Notes under the pieces: model-generated
What the model was told of the DNA's origin: nothing
Database searches by the model: none
The model's input: the letters and a program-made list of their open reading frames with translations, nothing else
Source of the DNA: Archivesica marissinica
Lineage: Eukaryota > Mollusca > Bivalvia > Venerida > Vesicomyidae
DNA: 64,000 nt
Direction of reading: 5' to 3'
Assembly (NCBI GenBank): GCA_014843695.1
Contig: CM026401.1
Span: 44,713,485 to 44,777,484 of the forward strand
Position numbers and translations under genes: made by a program
Shown here: positions 54,001 to 64,000 of the stretch, piece by piece
How the letters are laid out: each line of letters opens with the position of its first letter
Numbering within the stretch: the first letter of the stretch is position 1

Positions 54001-54648
54001 TTAACCAATCATAATCGTCCTTGTACATATATTATTTTATCACACAGTGATATACAGGCATCATATAGTTTGGTTTAAGCATATTTATTTATCAGGATAC
54101 ACGTAATAAGTAGTGCGAAATATACAGAAACATACATTTATGTCATAATATGTGGATTGAATTGAAATCTATTCATATATTTTATTGTATGTATACACGT
54201 GTATTATATTACATGCATTAATATTACATTTAGGGTTAGTATATTACATATATAATATTAATATGTACAGTAGTTGACATACATTATATGACATACATTA
54301 GCATATATAGTACATGCATTATATTACGTGCATTATTATGACATACATTGCATTACAATACAGCATGCATTCAATTACGTATTGCCTCATATCACTTCAA
54401 CTATACAGCATATATATCGTTTTATAACAATTAACGAAATAAGGTACTAATAACACACCTGTAACATTTGTTGCCGGGCGATAACGCGCTGATGACAAAG
54501 ACAGCTGAAATGGCGCGTTATCTTCTTGTCCTGGCACATGATGAACCGGAAGCATCAGTACGCATGCGCTCCGTTTGGCACCGTTACTCGCCGTCTCTAC
54601 GGAATTTAGTTTGAACACGAGAAGAACCAGGAGCAAAACATGAACCAT
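50208..54648 (-). CDS. Gene 3: secreted Reeler-domain protein (putative defence protein), three exons
   Basis: Exons 54648-54459, 52700-52567 and 50561-50208 join to a 225-residue protein. Residues 1-20: hydrophobic signal peptide (VLLLVLLVF). Residues 28-107: Reeler features, with Cys plus MLPVHH, YRPATNVT, then FKGFLCQARR and the late CG. Reeler domains occur in reelin, ferric-chelate-reductase-like proteins and small invertebrate immune-induced proteins; size and signal peptide fit the last. The C-terminal half (VHSCERIWHLL...FTFVDDGTVHFTLEAW) is longer than usual; the GTVHF strand may match the last Reeler strand. Start chosen at the Met before the signal peptide; stop TGA at 50208. Introns hold SINEs, an AT minisatellite and a hAT-like MITE. 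Reeler call fairly firm, immune role inferred. Confidence 0.72.
50829..51082. repeat. GA-rich microsatellite in gene 3 intron 2
   Basis: About 250 bp of GAGA/GGGAGA repeats; open frames on both strands are artefacts. Confidence 0.95.
51382..51617 (-). mobile_element. SINE-C copy, full length
   Basis: Minus-strand complete copy; little diverged from the apparent consensus. Confidence 0.9.
51640..51738 (+). mobile_element. CR1/L2-like 3' tail with (TTCTG)n
   Basis: ATGAATAAACTTATG followed by TTCTGTTCTGTTCTGTTAT, the short-repeat ending typical of CR1/L2-type elements. No coding part remains. Confidence 0.5.
51753..51875. repeat. Foldback repeat (hairpin MITE)
   Basis: Arms GTCAGATAGGAAGTTATTTAA...CGTGATCACCG and its near reverse complement CGGTGATCACG...AAATCCTATCTTAC. 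Confidence 0.75.
52081..52210 (-). mobile_element. SINE-A copy, head lost
   Basis: Tail and body to CATTCCAGAGTCTC only. Confidence 0.88.
52277..52520 (+). mobile_element. SINE-B copy
   Basis: Diverged head (ATGTAGTGGTTACAACTCGC), B box GGTTCGATCC, body and tail. Confidence 0.87.
52567..52700 (-). CDS. Gene 3 exon 2: Reeler core
   Basis: ATTTGCAG|TCACGC to GGACAG|GTACGG, 134 nt, enters phase 1 and leaves phase 0. Reads TLKANELSRFKGFLCQARR and ends TNNCGQ. F-K-G-F-L-x-Q-A-R is the Reeler hallmark. Confidence 0.85.
52775..53352. repeat. AT-rich minisatellite, 31 bp x about 18
   Basis: Unit ATATTACATACATTATTATA ATACATACACT; in gene 3 intron 1. It resumes for a few bases at 53811 after the inserted MITE. 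Confidence 0.95.
53361..53810. mobile_element. Non-autonomous hAT-like element (450 bp) with 8-bp TSD
   Basis: Ends TAGGGATGGCAACGAATG and CATTCGTTGCCATCTCTA are inverted; subterminal GAATATTCG motifs repeat on both sides. Flanked by ATTATAAT (53353-53360 and 53811-53818). It sits inside the 31-bp array. The internal open frame shows no transposase motif. Confidence 0.9.
54459..54648 (-). CDS. Gene 3 exon 1: signal peptide and start of Reeler domain
   Basis: Starts MVHVLLLVLLVFKLNSV, then ACVLMLPVHHVPGQ and RYRPATNVT; donor TTACAG|GTGTGT in phase 1. The Cys and the PxHxxxxQ region start the Reeler fold. Confidence 0.85.
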
Positions 54649-55759
54649 GTCTATTTAATATTTAGATACGAAATAACACTACACGTGCCAGAAAAAAATG
54701 TAACTCGTTCTTTTTCTTCATATCATGCAATAAATAATTAGATGTACATAATACAGTACACGTCCATGTTCAGGAAAGTATATGCGCGTACATGCATTAC
54801 AAGCATTCACAATTACTTCTAGATAAGTTGCCGTAACTATTTTATGTTGCATCGGTTGTGGCTTTGATATTTATCAATGCAGATACCAGACGTGCTTACT
54901 AGTTAAATCCAGAAAATCCAGAAAATTGCTTAGTAACTGATATAACTAGAACACACAATTATATATATACCATAATTTCAAAATCGCATAAAATAATTCA
55001 TCTATATCAGCTGTATCCCACTATTTGACCAAGTATCCACGTATTTGCATCACATGTGTTAAAAGCTGTTTTAATTAGAGCAAAGGGGTATTTATGACGA
55101 ACCTTCCTAAATCCTCCATCGCTTAATAACCATTAGTGCGTATGATTTGTTTTTATTGAAAAAAAGAAACGAATTAAGAAGACTGCTATTAAATCTTACC
55201 ATTTCACACCTTATTTAGCAACATCAACAGCGAGGGATTTATACATAGGTTAGGCTTAATCGGTTCTCGACCCGACTTACTATATATATATATAAGTAAA
55301 TCTTCTTTTGAAGCATCGTATTATGTCGTTCACTTTACTTATTCATTCTTCCTACCAGTGTCTTATTCAGTTCAGAAACACAATCATATATGTCTCACTA
55401 ACATAAAGCCGTTATGCTTTGTATGAATAAGGTCATATTTTATATACACACTTATTCGTTGTGTGGGCTGTTAGTTTAAACAGTATTTATTCCAATAAAT
55501 TTTGAATAAGTTGGATTGAAAAATAAGTTTTCATAAAACTTATTTTAATTCCTCAACAACGAAATTGTACACATTATAAATTTACATCTAAATAATAATA
55601 CACACTCGAGTGTTACTTGCGCGGATATTATGTACACATGTATGCGAGGAATACTGGTAGACTCTTGGTAAATATAACGGAATTTCACAGCTCAAATTCT
55701 CACGAGTTTTGGGAAACGCTGATTATTTTATATATATATTATTGACATATCTATAAAAC
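54649..55759. other. No gene recognised; upstream region of gene 3
   Basis: AT-rich. Any gene 3 promoter should lie here, but no TATA-type element stands out from the AT background. Confidence 0.5.
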
Positions 55760-56110
55760 AATGGTTTTCTGCCATCGGCTCTGAGAGACTGGACTGAACT
55801 ATCGAGTAAACTGCAAAGCTCACCACACCTGGCCTCACTCAAATCTCAACTAAAGGATAACGCCACAAAACGCCAGAACTATTTCTACACCTGTGACAGG
55901 AAATGGCAATGCTATCATGCTCGACTCCGTACTAGTTGTAACTCATTAAGCCATCAGTTGTTCGATAAAACATTCTCCATCACCCCTCTGTCAATATAGT
56001 CATCCTGGGAGTAATCATCACTTTGTCTCTTTGAATGTCTCTACTATAAGTACGTCCGAATTCATCTTCTTGCAAATACTTCTAAATAGTGTACCATAAC
56101 ACTGTACATT
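55760..56110 (+). mobile_element. CR1-like LINE 3' fragment
   Basis: Plus-strand translation gives FLPSALRDWTELSSKLQSSP, then RQNYFYTCDRKWQCYHARLR and TSCNSLSHQLF, matching the layout of the LINE-A C-terminus (FLPSVLREWNSLP...RLRTKCSSLNHHLF). Only the last ~110 codons plus 3' UTR remain; opposite orientation to LINE-A. Confidence 0.82.
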
Positions 56111-56210
56111 GTATATACACACTATTGCACTTGAATTTTAGCGATGATGTCAACACAAACATATTTCAAGCAGTCCTAAACTACACCCGGGAAAGCCGAC
56201 GACTTTCATG

Positions 56211-56462
56211 AGCATCTGTTCATTTATTGTCTGCTGTACATTTGGCAAACCTGTTCATTTATTGTCTGCTGTACATTTGGCAAACCTGTTCATTTATTGT
56301 CCGCTGTACATTTGGCAAACCTGTTCATTTATTGTCTGCTGTACATTTGGCAAACCTGTTCATTTATTGTCTGCTGTACATTTGGCAAACCTGTTCATTT
56401 ATTGTCTGCTGTACATTTGGCAAACCTGTTCATTTATTGTCTGCTGTATATTTGGCAAACTT
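56211..56462. repeat. Minisatellite, 35 bp x 7
   Basis: Unit GTTCATTTATTGTCTGCTGT ACATTTGGCAAACCT, very uniform. Open frames over it are repeat artefacts. Confidence 0.95.
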
Positions 56463-56479
56463 GATATATAACATGTGCT

Positions 56480-57075
56480 ACGTGCATTTCGTGAAATGTC
56501 TCCATTAAGCTGGCTCATTTTCAAAAATATGTCGAACCAAAGCTTAGTAATATTGATATTTGCTACGTGTCCATGCATAATAATGGCACATAAACGGCCC
56601 AATTAATATATTGGAGCATGCATGGTTATCACGTAACACTGCAAACGTGTATGCAGGGTTCTTTTCTACAAGCTTAAATGGACTCATGTTTCCTCTTATC
56701 ACAAATGCAGTTGCCATGTCACAGTATGTAAAACAATGAACTACATGTAATACTGACAAACTCTTCCCGCCTTTGGTTTCACATATTTCATTGATGCTTA
56801 AAATGCGACACAAGCGTAGCAGTGTGTCTAATGAAATACCTCATTCAATATCATTCACACATATAGCAATTATTGCCAACACATCTGTGTGTGGTGAACT
56901 CACACCTCTTGTCGGATATGCTGGTTCAGAGTTTCGAACATGGATACAATGGAGTACTCCTCCTGGGACTTGAACAAGAGCTCCTCAGGGATTAATACTG
57001 TTGATAGTTCGTATTTATTCTACTATATCTATGTAGAGTATTCATGGATGATCATTTTATCATTGATGCTTATTT
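56480..57075. other. No gene recognised
   Basis: No repeat or domain identified on either strand before the T-rich end of LINE-C. Confidence 0.5.
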
Positions 57076-57079
57076 GCAA

Positions 57080-58089
57080 TTATTTTTTTTTTTTTAAATT
57101 TTGAGGCCCCTTTTCGAGTAATCCCGTTTATTTCTTTCATGTATGTACATAAAAAGCATTTACACAATGTTACAACATTAATGATATCATAAGACGTTTG
57201 CCTTCCATGTATATACACAAAAGGGTTATTTCTGGATAAGTATCCCTTGTTTGAAAAATAAATTGTAAAGCAAAAAAGAGAAGGGTGAAGAAAAAGAAAA
57301 AAGCATATGGGTGATCGTTTCCATTTATTTATTTTCAAATTACACACACACAAAAAAAAAAAAAAAAAATTAAAATAGAGGAATTAATTGATTATATAAA
57401 CGCTACCCACTTGGAGTTGTATTTTTCTAATTTGTCTGTTCGTAAAGCAATCTCCCGTTCTAAATTAATTATAATATTTAGACAGCTTTTAAAGCATTCA
57501 AAACGTGGCAATTCTTTTCTACTCTTCATTCTATATATAAAAGATTTACATAGAATAATTACGAAATTAATTGTATTGTTTATTACTGAGTTGTTTATTT
57601 GACCAAAACAAATTACCTCAAAATTTATATCCACATCTATATTTTTTGTTTTTAGAAATGTGCTTAGTTGTTTCCACATGTGTTGTACACATGGGCATTC
57701 CCAAAACAAATGTTCAATATTTTCGACATTCATATTACAGAAATCACAAAGACTTGTCGGAACTAATTTGCATTTTAATAAATGTGTATTAGTCGGTAGA
57801 ATATGCTTCAAGAATTTGTATTGAAAACTTCTTAACTTCGTATCTATTGTCGCAAAATACAGAACTGAGTAAATACGTTTCCATTCAAAATCTTGTTTAC
57901 CTAGTATGATATTCCATTTATTTTCTGATTTAATTCCTTCAATCTCTGAATTGTCCATTTGTGTTTTATATAATAGTTGATTGGGGCTTTTTGAGGTTTT
58001 TAGTTTGTCAATTAACGTTTCTGTTCTTGTTTCTGCAAGGAGTCGTTGGTTCATTTTATTTACGTATGATTGTGGTATACTGGGATATA
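57080..58089 (-). mobile_element. LINE-C, 3' part (L1/Tx1-like)
   Basis: C-terminal ORF2 segment, 3' UTR and A-tail (a T run at about 57081-57096 on the plus strand). The remainder is at 60770-63840, beyond LINE-D. Confidence 0.82.
57392..58054 (-). pseudogene. LINE-C ORF2 C-terminal domain
   Basis: 220 codons: LTETRTETL-like start, WKRIYSVLYFATIDTKLRSF, then CDFCNMNVENIEHLFWEC with downstream W, the C-terminal zinc-type block of L1/Tx1 ORF2. Confidence 0.85.
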
Positions 58090-60770
58090 ATCTTTATTTA
58101 TGTCTCATCCATGTACATTACATAAAATATATACATAAAAGCTTACACATTAACAACAGTACATGGCCATTCTTCAAAGAATTATAAGAGACTATATATC
58201 ACAGTACGACTATCACATAATTACAGTACAATTCACCAAGGTATTTACAACATAAAACCAAGAAACAGTTGCTAATTCTCTTGTTGAATATGAATTAAAA
58301 TACATAAGTTTCAAACACTGAAATGGAAAAGAGGGCACTAATGTGCATATTAAGAAATATTTTAAAAGATCAATTATCAGCCTCGATCAGGTCGAGAATG
58401 AACTAATTAGCAGCTGTTTCTTGTGATAAATAAAAGGTATCAACACATATATTTAAAAAATAAAAATAAATCATATATTATTTACAAAGGTAAAAGTAGC
58501 GTCGTTGAAGTATATTAAAACAGGTCTTGGCACAAATTCTAATTAGATATGGATCAGTAAACAGAAACATAAGTTGATCAGTTTTGCTTAAATTAAGGAA
58601 GTTGCGTTCATACAACACTGCCTTTTCAAAAAGAACAGTTCTAAGGTCAGTGTATATGGTACATTATAATAGTACATGGCGTTCATCTTCCAAAACACTA
58701 CAAAACGGACATTTGCGATCTTCTAAATGTAGATTTTCATACCTTCCAGTTTCTATGCGAATTGGGGCAACTCCACACCTACATTTACTATATGCAGACC
58801 TATGTCTTGTAGGTAAAATTAGGTTACAATATTCCTCAGTTCGAAAATCAGTTTTAAATGTACAATATGTTCTTAATTTATTGCGACCTCTTCCGGATGT
58901 ACCAGAAACGCTAGTTATAGAGGAAGACCACTCTGCTACATATTTTACCATCTCAGATTTTTCTACACGATCTACAAATGTGTGGTTAGATATGGGTACA
59001 GACAAATTACAAAATTCAACCAAATTATGATCTGCAAAATGCTTCTTGACGAAATAAAACCAGTTTTTGCAATTAGCAGATTTAATGTTTGCCCAGAGTG
59101 CAATACGTTTATTCAGTCTAGAATTGTTCGTATTAGCTAACCGTGTCCACAATAATGCAATAGACTTCCATTGACGGAAAGTAGGTGGAATCCAACCCAT
59201 TTCTCCTGAGACCGCAGCATTAGGCATGTATTTTCCAACACCCAGAAAAAATCTCATAGCTCGGTTTTGGACTGCATTTATACATGTAAATGTTTTAAAA
59301 CCCCAGACTGAAGCACCATAAGCAATTACAGGCCAAACGATTGAATCGTATAATTTGGTAAATACGTTATAAGGTACTCCACCTATCATTTTGCATTTAG
59401 CAATCAGTAAATCTAATGCACGACTTGCACTTTGAGCAATCATTTTAGCTGTAACATTTAGATCTAGGTGCTCATGCAGCACAACCCCGAGGTAAGTATA
59501 TCTATCAACAGTTGCCAACTGGTCATGTCCACACTTAAATAAATAATCAGATCTATTTTCACGTTCTGGACGGAAATGTATAATGTTACTTTTACCAATA
59601 TTAATTGACATATCATTAAGACAACACCAATCGTATAGTGAGTTTAACAATACTTGTAGATCTTGTGCGTTTTCAGCTAGTAAAACGATGTCATCAGCAT
59701 ATAGAAGTATACAGACAATCTCATCATCTATTTTAATACCAACATTAAGTGATTTAGTAAATTGCTAAATCATTAACGTAGAGGTTAAACAATAACGGTG
59801 ATAACACACAGCCCTGTCTCAGTCCACAATGAACATCAAACCATTCAGTTTTAAAATAATTGATTCTAACACATGAGGCGACAGATGAGTAGAGTGACTT
59901 AATGGCTATTAACATTTTACCAGAAACACCCGTTTCATTTAACCTTGTCCATAATTTAGACCTATTAATAAAGTCATATGCTTTACGAAAATCGATAAAA
60001 GCAGTAAAGGTAGATTTTCTGAGCTTCTTTCGTGTTTCAATTATATTTACCAAAGAAGAAATTTGATCCGAAGTACTACGTTTTTTCCGGAAGCCATTCT
60101 GCTCATCTGCTACAATGCCACTATCTTCTACCCACGAACTGAGTCTATTATTCAAAATATTACAGTATATCTTATACATTGTACATGCTAAAGCAATTCC
60201 TCTATATGACATAGGGTCTCTAGGATCAGCTGTTGTAGATTTTGGTATTGGGTTAATAATACACTGACTCCATATAGTAGGAACAATGCTATTTTCAAAA
60301 CAAATATTATATAAGGCGTGCAAAAATATAACAGTAGTATCGTTCTTTAATACTTCAGCTGGAATGTCATCTATTCCGCAAGCTTTACCACGCTTTGCGT
60401 TATCTACAGCTTTCTTGACTTCTAATATAGAAATAGACTCATTAAATGGTATGTCATCATTATTAAGATCAGGCTGAGTTGGCAGCGAATCATTTACATT
60501 TACTCTATCATGTCTATTAAACAGAGAACTGAAATCGCTTTTCCATTTATGTAAAACGTCATCAATACATGAGGAAGTAGAACCATCATCCAGAATTATT
60601 TGCATAGGTATTAATTTATTTTTACAGTGACCAACTCCAATCTTTCCAATTGACTGCCAAAACTTAGATTGGTCAACATTACAATCTGTTAAAAGTTCAT
60701 TTTGCATAGTAAACCAATAAAATCGTTTGGCTTTTTGAACTTCCTGGTCAAATAGCTTACTGTGTTTTAG
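58090..60770 (-). mobile_element. LINE-D, 5'-truncated, inserted in LINE-C
   Basis: Begins within the linker before RT (KHSKLFDQEVQKAKRFYWF) and runs through RT, C-terminal block and a 3' UTR (58090-58663). The break restores LINE-C as ...FLTYHKL|YPSIPQSY... No clear target duplication, at most a base or two. One frameshift near 59760. Confidence 0.85.
58664..59750 (-). pseudogene. LINE-D RT C-terminal half and Cys block
   Basis: After the frameshift it reads ILLYADDIVLLAENAQDLQ (catalytic YADD), then GKSNIIHFRP, YTYLGVVLHEHLD and the end block RKCPFCSVLEDERHVLL. Apart from the frameshift the RT looks recently active. Confidence 0.87.
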
Positions 60771-62081
60771 TTTATGATAGGTTAAGAAATCCTTTTCATT
60801 TAAATTAAATAACTCTATCATGTCATCAAATGTTGAGTATTTACCATTCCTAAAATTGAATAATTGATCTACATATTTTATTCCTTTATTGAACCAATCC
60901 CTATAGAAGACAGTGTTTCCCTCCACTTTAATTTCAGAATTATTCCAGATGATATGTTGTTTAAAAGAAACACTAGAATTACTAAATTGTGCAGAAATAT
61001 TTAACCATGACTTTAGAATATCATGTAAAAATGAATTACCACCACTGACGTTATGAATATCATTATCAGACAGATTGCAATCTAGTAACATTTCACCCCC
61101 ATATTTCTCTATTTGCTTTGCATAAATACATTTCCAGAGTCCTTTATTTTTGTCGTCTAAGATTCTCTTAAGCCAACAAGCTTTTATTGAGTTTAAAAAA
61201 TATGTTATGTTTGTTAACTTTAAACCGCCACTTTCATAATTTTTATATAATGTAGTTCTCTTGATTTTTTCTGGTTTATCGTCCCACATAAATACAAATA
61301 ATGATTTTGTAATATCACTAATGATATGTGCTGGTGGATTCGGTAAAACAGTAAATGGATAAACAAGTTTTGGTAATGCAAACGTTTTTATAGCTGTCAC
61401 TTTCCCCATCAAAGTAAGCTTACGATGTTGCCACTGCTTTAAACAGTTTTTAAATTCTTGCAATTTTGGTTCCAAATTTGATGTAAGATTAAATTCTTTA
61501 TCATTACTAAAATACATTCCAAGTGTTTTTGCCTTCTTTGAGGTCCATATAAAGTTCTTATCTTGACACATCTGAATATCTGAATTTCTTAAGGATCCTA
61601 TTCTGAGTATAATGGTTTTTGATGTATTTAATTTCAATCCTGACAGTTTGCCAAATTCACGTATAACATAAATCAAACGTTCAAAAGAAGCTTTATTACC
61701 ATTGTTTGTATATGTTCCGTCGTCAGCATATAGTGTTTGTTTTATTTCCTGACCATTTATGTTTATTCCTTGGATATTTGGATCTCTTGCTATTGTATTT
61801 GATAATAGTTCCATGCATATGATAAAAAGTGAAGATGACAGAGGACATCCTTGTCTTACCCCTCTTTTAATCTGGAAAGCTTCTGACATATAACCATTGT
61901 TTATAACAACGCTATTTATGTTAGAGTAAAAAAGTCGAATCCACTTAATGAAATTCTCACTAAAATTAAAATGTTTTAAGCATGCAAATATAAATTCGTG
62001 ATTGAGGCTGTCAAACGCTTTCTCGTAATCTGAGAACAATAATAATCCAGGAAGTTTATTATCATTATAATATTCGATCAT
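59754..62081 (-). pseudogene. 775-codon ORF fusing LINE-C RT and LINE-D RT
   Basis: Codons 1 to about 437 are LINE-C: LLLFSDYEKAFDSLNHEF, GVRQGCPLSSSLFIICME, LYADDGTYTNN, thumb region to FLTYHKL. From about 60770 on they are LINE-D: KHSKLFDQEVQ, GKACGIDDIPAEVL, ADEQNGFRKKRSTSDQ, FIDFRKAYDFINR, CGLRQGCVLSPLLFNLYVND. The join is in frame by chance. No evidence of selection as a fusion. Confidence 0.88.
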
Positions 62082-62105
62082 TTCAAAAAGTAGACGAGAA
62101 TATTT

Positions 62106-62795
62106 TCACCGATATACCGTCCTTTCATGAAGCCTGTTTGTTCTGGGCTTATAATTGTGGGTAAGACTTTTTTTATTCGCTTTTGTTGCTTTTGTTGCTA
62201 TTTTCGTATCCACATTAAGCAGACTTATTGGACGCCAGTTTGATAGTGTTGTTTGATCCTTACCAGATTTGGGTAATAATGTTATACTACTTTGTTTTTG
62301 TAAATCGGTAAGATTTCCATTAAAATATGAATAGTTAATGGATTTAATATAGTACTGCTTTAGACTTTTCCAAAATATTTTGTAAAATTCAACGCTAAGT
62401 CCGTCTGATCCTGGACTTTTGTTGTTTTTCATCTGAAATAGAGATTGTGAGCACTCATATTCATTTAATAAGCCGTCACAGTTAAACGATTCTAATGGTT
62501 CTAGTTTGTTTATTGCTTGATCAAAAAAATCAATAGAAGGTATTATCATTTCAGTTTCCCGGTATAAATGCTTATAATATGCCATTTCTTCATATAAAAT
62601 TTGGCTGCTCCCTGTAATTTCTTTATCATTTACTACTAATTTTGTAATATTCTTTTTTTCAGCATGGCGTTTTTCAAGATTAGTAAAATATTTAGTATTT
62701 TTTTCATTGAGTTCAATATCGAGTGCTTTTGATCGTATCATTATTCCGTTAACTTTTTGTTCGTACAAATTATTCAGCAGATCCTTTTTACTCAA
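62106..62795 (-). pseudogene. LINE-C linker and RT fingers
   Basis: Lys/Glu-rich linker, then KNNKSPGSDGLSVEFYKIFW, TLLPKSGKDQTTLSNWRPIS. Near 62190 a short KATKATKANKK run and a frame change garble the following QTGFMKGRYIG motif. Confidence 0.85.
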
Positions 62796-63010
62796 CAGTT
62801 CTTCCTGATAATGTTCAATATTGGTATTTGTAATAGCCTTATTTATTTTGTCTTCAATTGTTTCTATTTCTTTTATTAATATGCTCTCCTCCTTTTGTTC
62901 TTCTTTTTTCTTATATGTTGAATATTTTATTGTATCATTTCTGATGTTACCTTTAATAATTTCCCATAGTACATTTGAATTAGCTTCTTCATTGAACTGT
63001 ACAGTTTCGT

Positions 63011-63815
63011 TTATGCTATTTTTATAATTGCTTGATAGTCGCCATTTAATAACAGGCTATTGTTTATTTTAAAATAACCTGGCCCTCTTTTCTGATCGGT
63101 AAAATTAATTTTTAAAAGTACAATTGAATGATCAGATCTAAAACTTGGTTTGATTACACAACTTTGCGTTAAGTTACTAAAATATTCGGAAACAAGAAAG
63201 TAGTCTAATCTGCAGAAGATTGGAGGTACCGTACTAGAATGCCATGTGTATTGACTTTGAGATTTGTTTTTATATCTCCAAATATCGATAAGGTTATTAT
63301 TTTTTATTATTTCCTTTACTTTTAGTCTACATTTAGAGTGGGTATCTATTCTACCATTTCTCTTATCTACATTTATATCTAATACTGTATTGAAATCTCC
63401 TCCAGTGATGAAATTCTTATCGTTATTTTCATTTAAGTAATTGTCCAGTTCATTAAAGAATGTGACGTCATCATCGTTAGGTCCATATGCATTAATTAAT
63501 GTAAACTCGTGATTATTTATTGCTATTTCCAGAGCAATTAGCCTACCCTTAATTATTTCTACGAAATTCTTAATAGTATGAGGACCCGCTATGTTCAATA
63601 ATATAGCAACACCTTCGCTGTTACTTTTTATACCACTATAATAGGCTTTATTACCCCATTCAGAAATCCATCTACTAGTAGTTTTTTCTGAAGAATGTGT
63701 TTCCTGGAGAAAACAAATTGATAGTTTTTTTACTCTTTACCCAGTTAAATACTTCCAATCGTTTTTTAGTATTCCCAAGACCTCTAACATTATATGAACA
63801 TATCAATAATTCCAT
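63011..63815 (-). pseudogene. LINE-C APE-type endonuclease
   Basis: First part 63815 to about 63725 (SYNVRGLGNTKKR); then, in another frame, CFLQETHSSEK and 63598-63011 with YGPNDDD, FITGGDFNTVLD, CRLDYFLVS and FRSDHSIVLL. All APE motifs (Glu in QETH, GDFN, SDH) are visible; one frameshift breaks it. Confidence 0.87.
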
Positions 63816-64000
63816 ACTACTTAAAATGAAATGACATAATTATCAATCTAAAATAAATGGGAACGATCACGCAAATATATAAAGAATGTAATGTCATAGT
63901 TTAAGAAAAAAATAATCTCGGTCACGGGCTGCAACTACAGTATATAATTGTTTTAAATACTTTACCAGGTAGATCTATAGCACAACATCAAGCTGTTTGA

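Larger units (their letters stand above)
60770..63840 (-). mobile_element. LINE-C, 5' part of ORF2 (L1/Tx1-like)
   Basis: ORF2 Met at 63813-63815 reading MELLICSYNVRGLGN. Endonuclease, linker, RT up to the LINE-D insertion. Frameshifts near 63725, 62800-63010, 62150 and 62100. ORF1 and the 5' UTR would lie at or beyond the window edge. Confidence 0.85.

Noticed and set aside
59754..62081. A host gene encoding a 775-residue protein
   Set aside because: It is a chance in-frame junction between two LINEs; the flanking halves of LINE-C are visible on either side.

Overview
The window is animal nuclear DNA: split genes with GT..AG introns, many tRNA-derived SINEs, several decayed APE-type LINEs, foldback and TIR elements, and long minisatellites. 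The repeat style, together with CAP/EGF/ShK and Reeler secreted proteins, suggests a lophotrochozoan, most likely a bivalve mollusc. That placement is inference, since nothing here names the species. There are no prokaryotic operons, CRISPR arrays or confident free-standing tRNA or rRNA genes.

Three host genes can be assembled exon by exon. Gene 1 (+, 1427-11812) and gene 2 (-, 25728-35980, perhaps to 37068) are paralogues lying tail to tail. Each encodes a secreted CAP (SCP/PR-1/CRISP-type) domain, a short Cys-rich linker, an EGF-like module and a ShK-type six-Cys module. Corresponding exons are 77, 91, 146, 86, 89/92, 105 and 120 nt long, with the same intron phases. Gene 1 ends in a Ser/Thr-rich tail followed by AATAAA. 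The last exon of gene 2 was not found. Gene 3 (-, 50208-54648) has three exons and encodes a signal peptide plus a Reeler-type domain (putative defence protein) with an unusual C-terminal half.

Layout: 1-12 kb gene 1, whose introns carry minisatellites (one built from its own exon/intron junction) and MITEs; 12-16 kb SINEs and MITEs; 16-25.5 kb a LINE nest (CR1-like LINE-A inside the RT of LINE-B, with a 163-164 bp direct repeat at both ends), flanked by inverted ~140 bp repeats; 25.7-37 kb gene 2, with a 3 kb TIR-bounded minisatellite in one intron; 37-50 kb gene-poor DNA with SINEs, a giant ATC microsatellite, a 30-bp array open in several frames and a 58-bp AT-rich array; 50.2-54.6 kb gene 3; 55.7-56.1 kb a CR1 3' fragment; 57-63.8 kb a second LINE nest (LINE-D inside L1/Tx1-like LINE-C).

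The most notable observations are: (i) about 31 copies of a 64-73 bp unit made from the gene 1 exon end plus its splice donor; (ii) three TIR-bounded minisatellites whose unit is the subterminal part of the TIR; (iii) the conserved but differently mutated CAP pair; (iv) a 775-codon ORF that fuses parts of two different reverse transcriptases through a LINE-in-LINE insertion.
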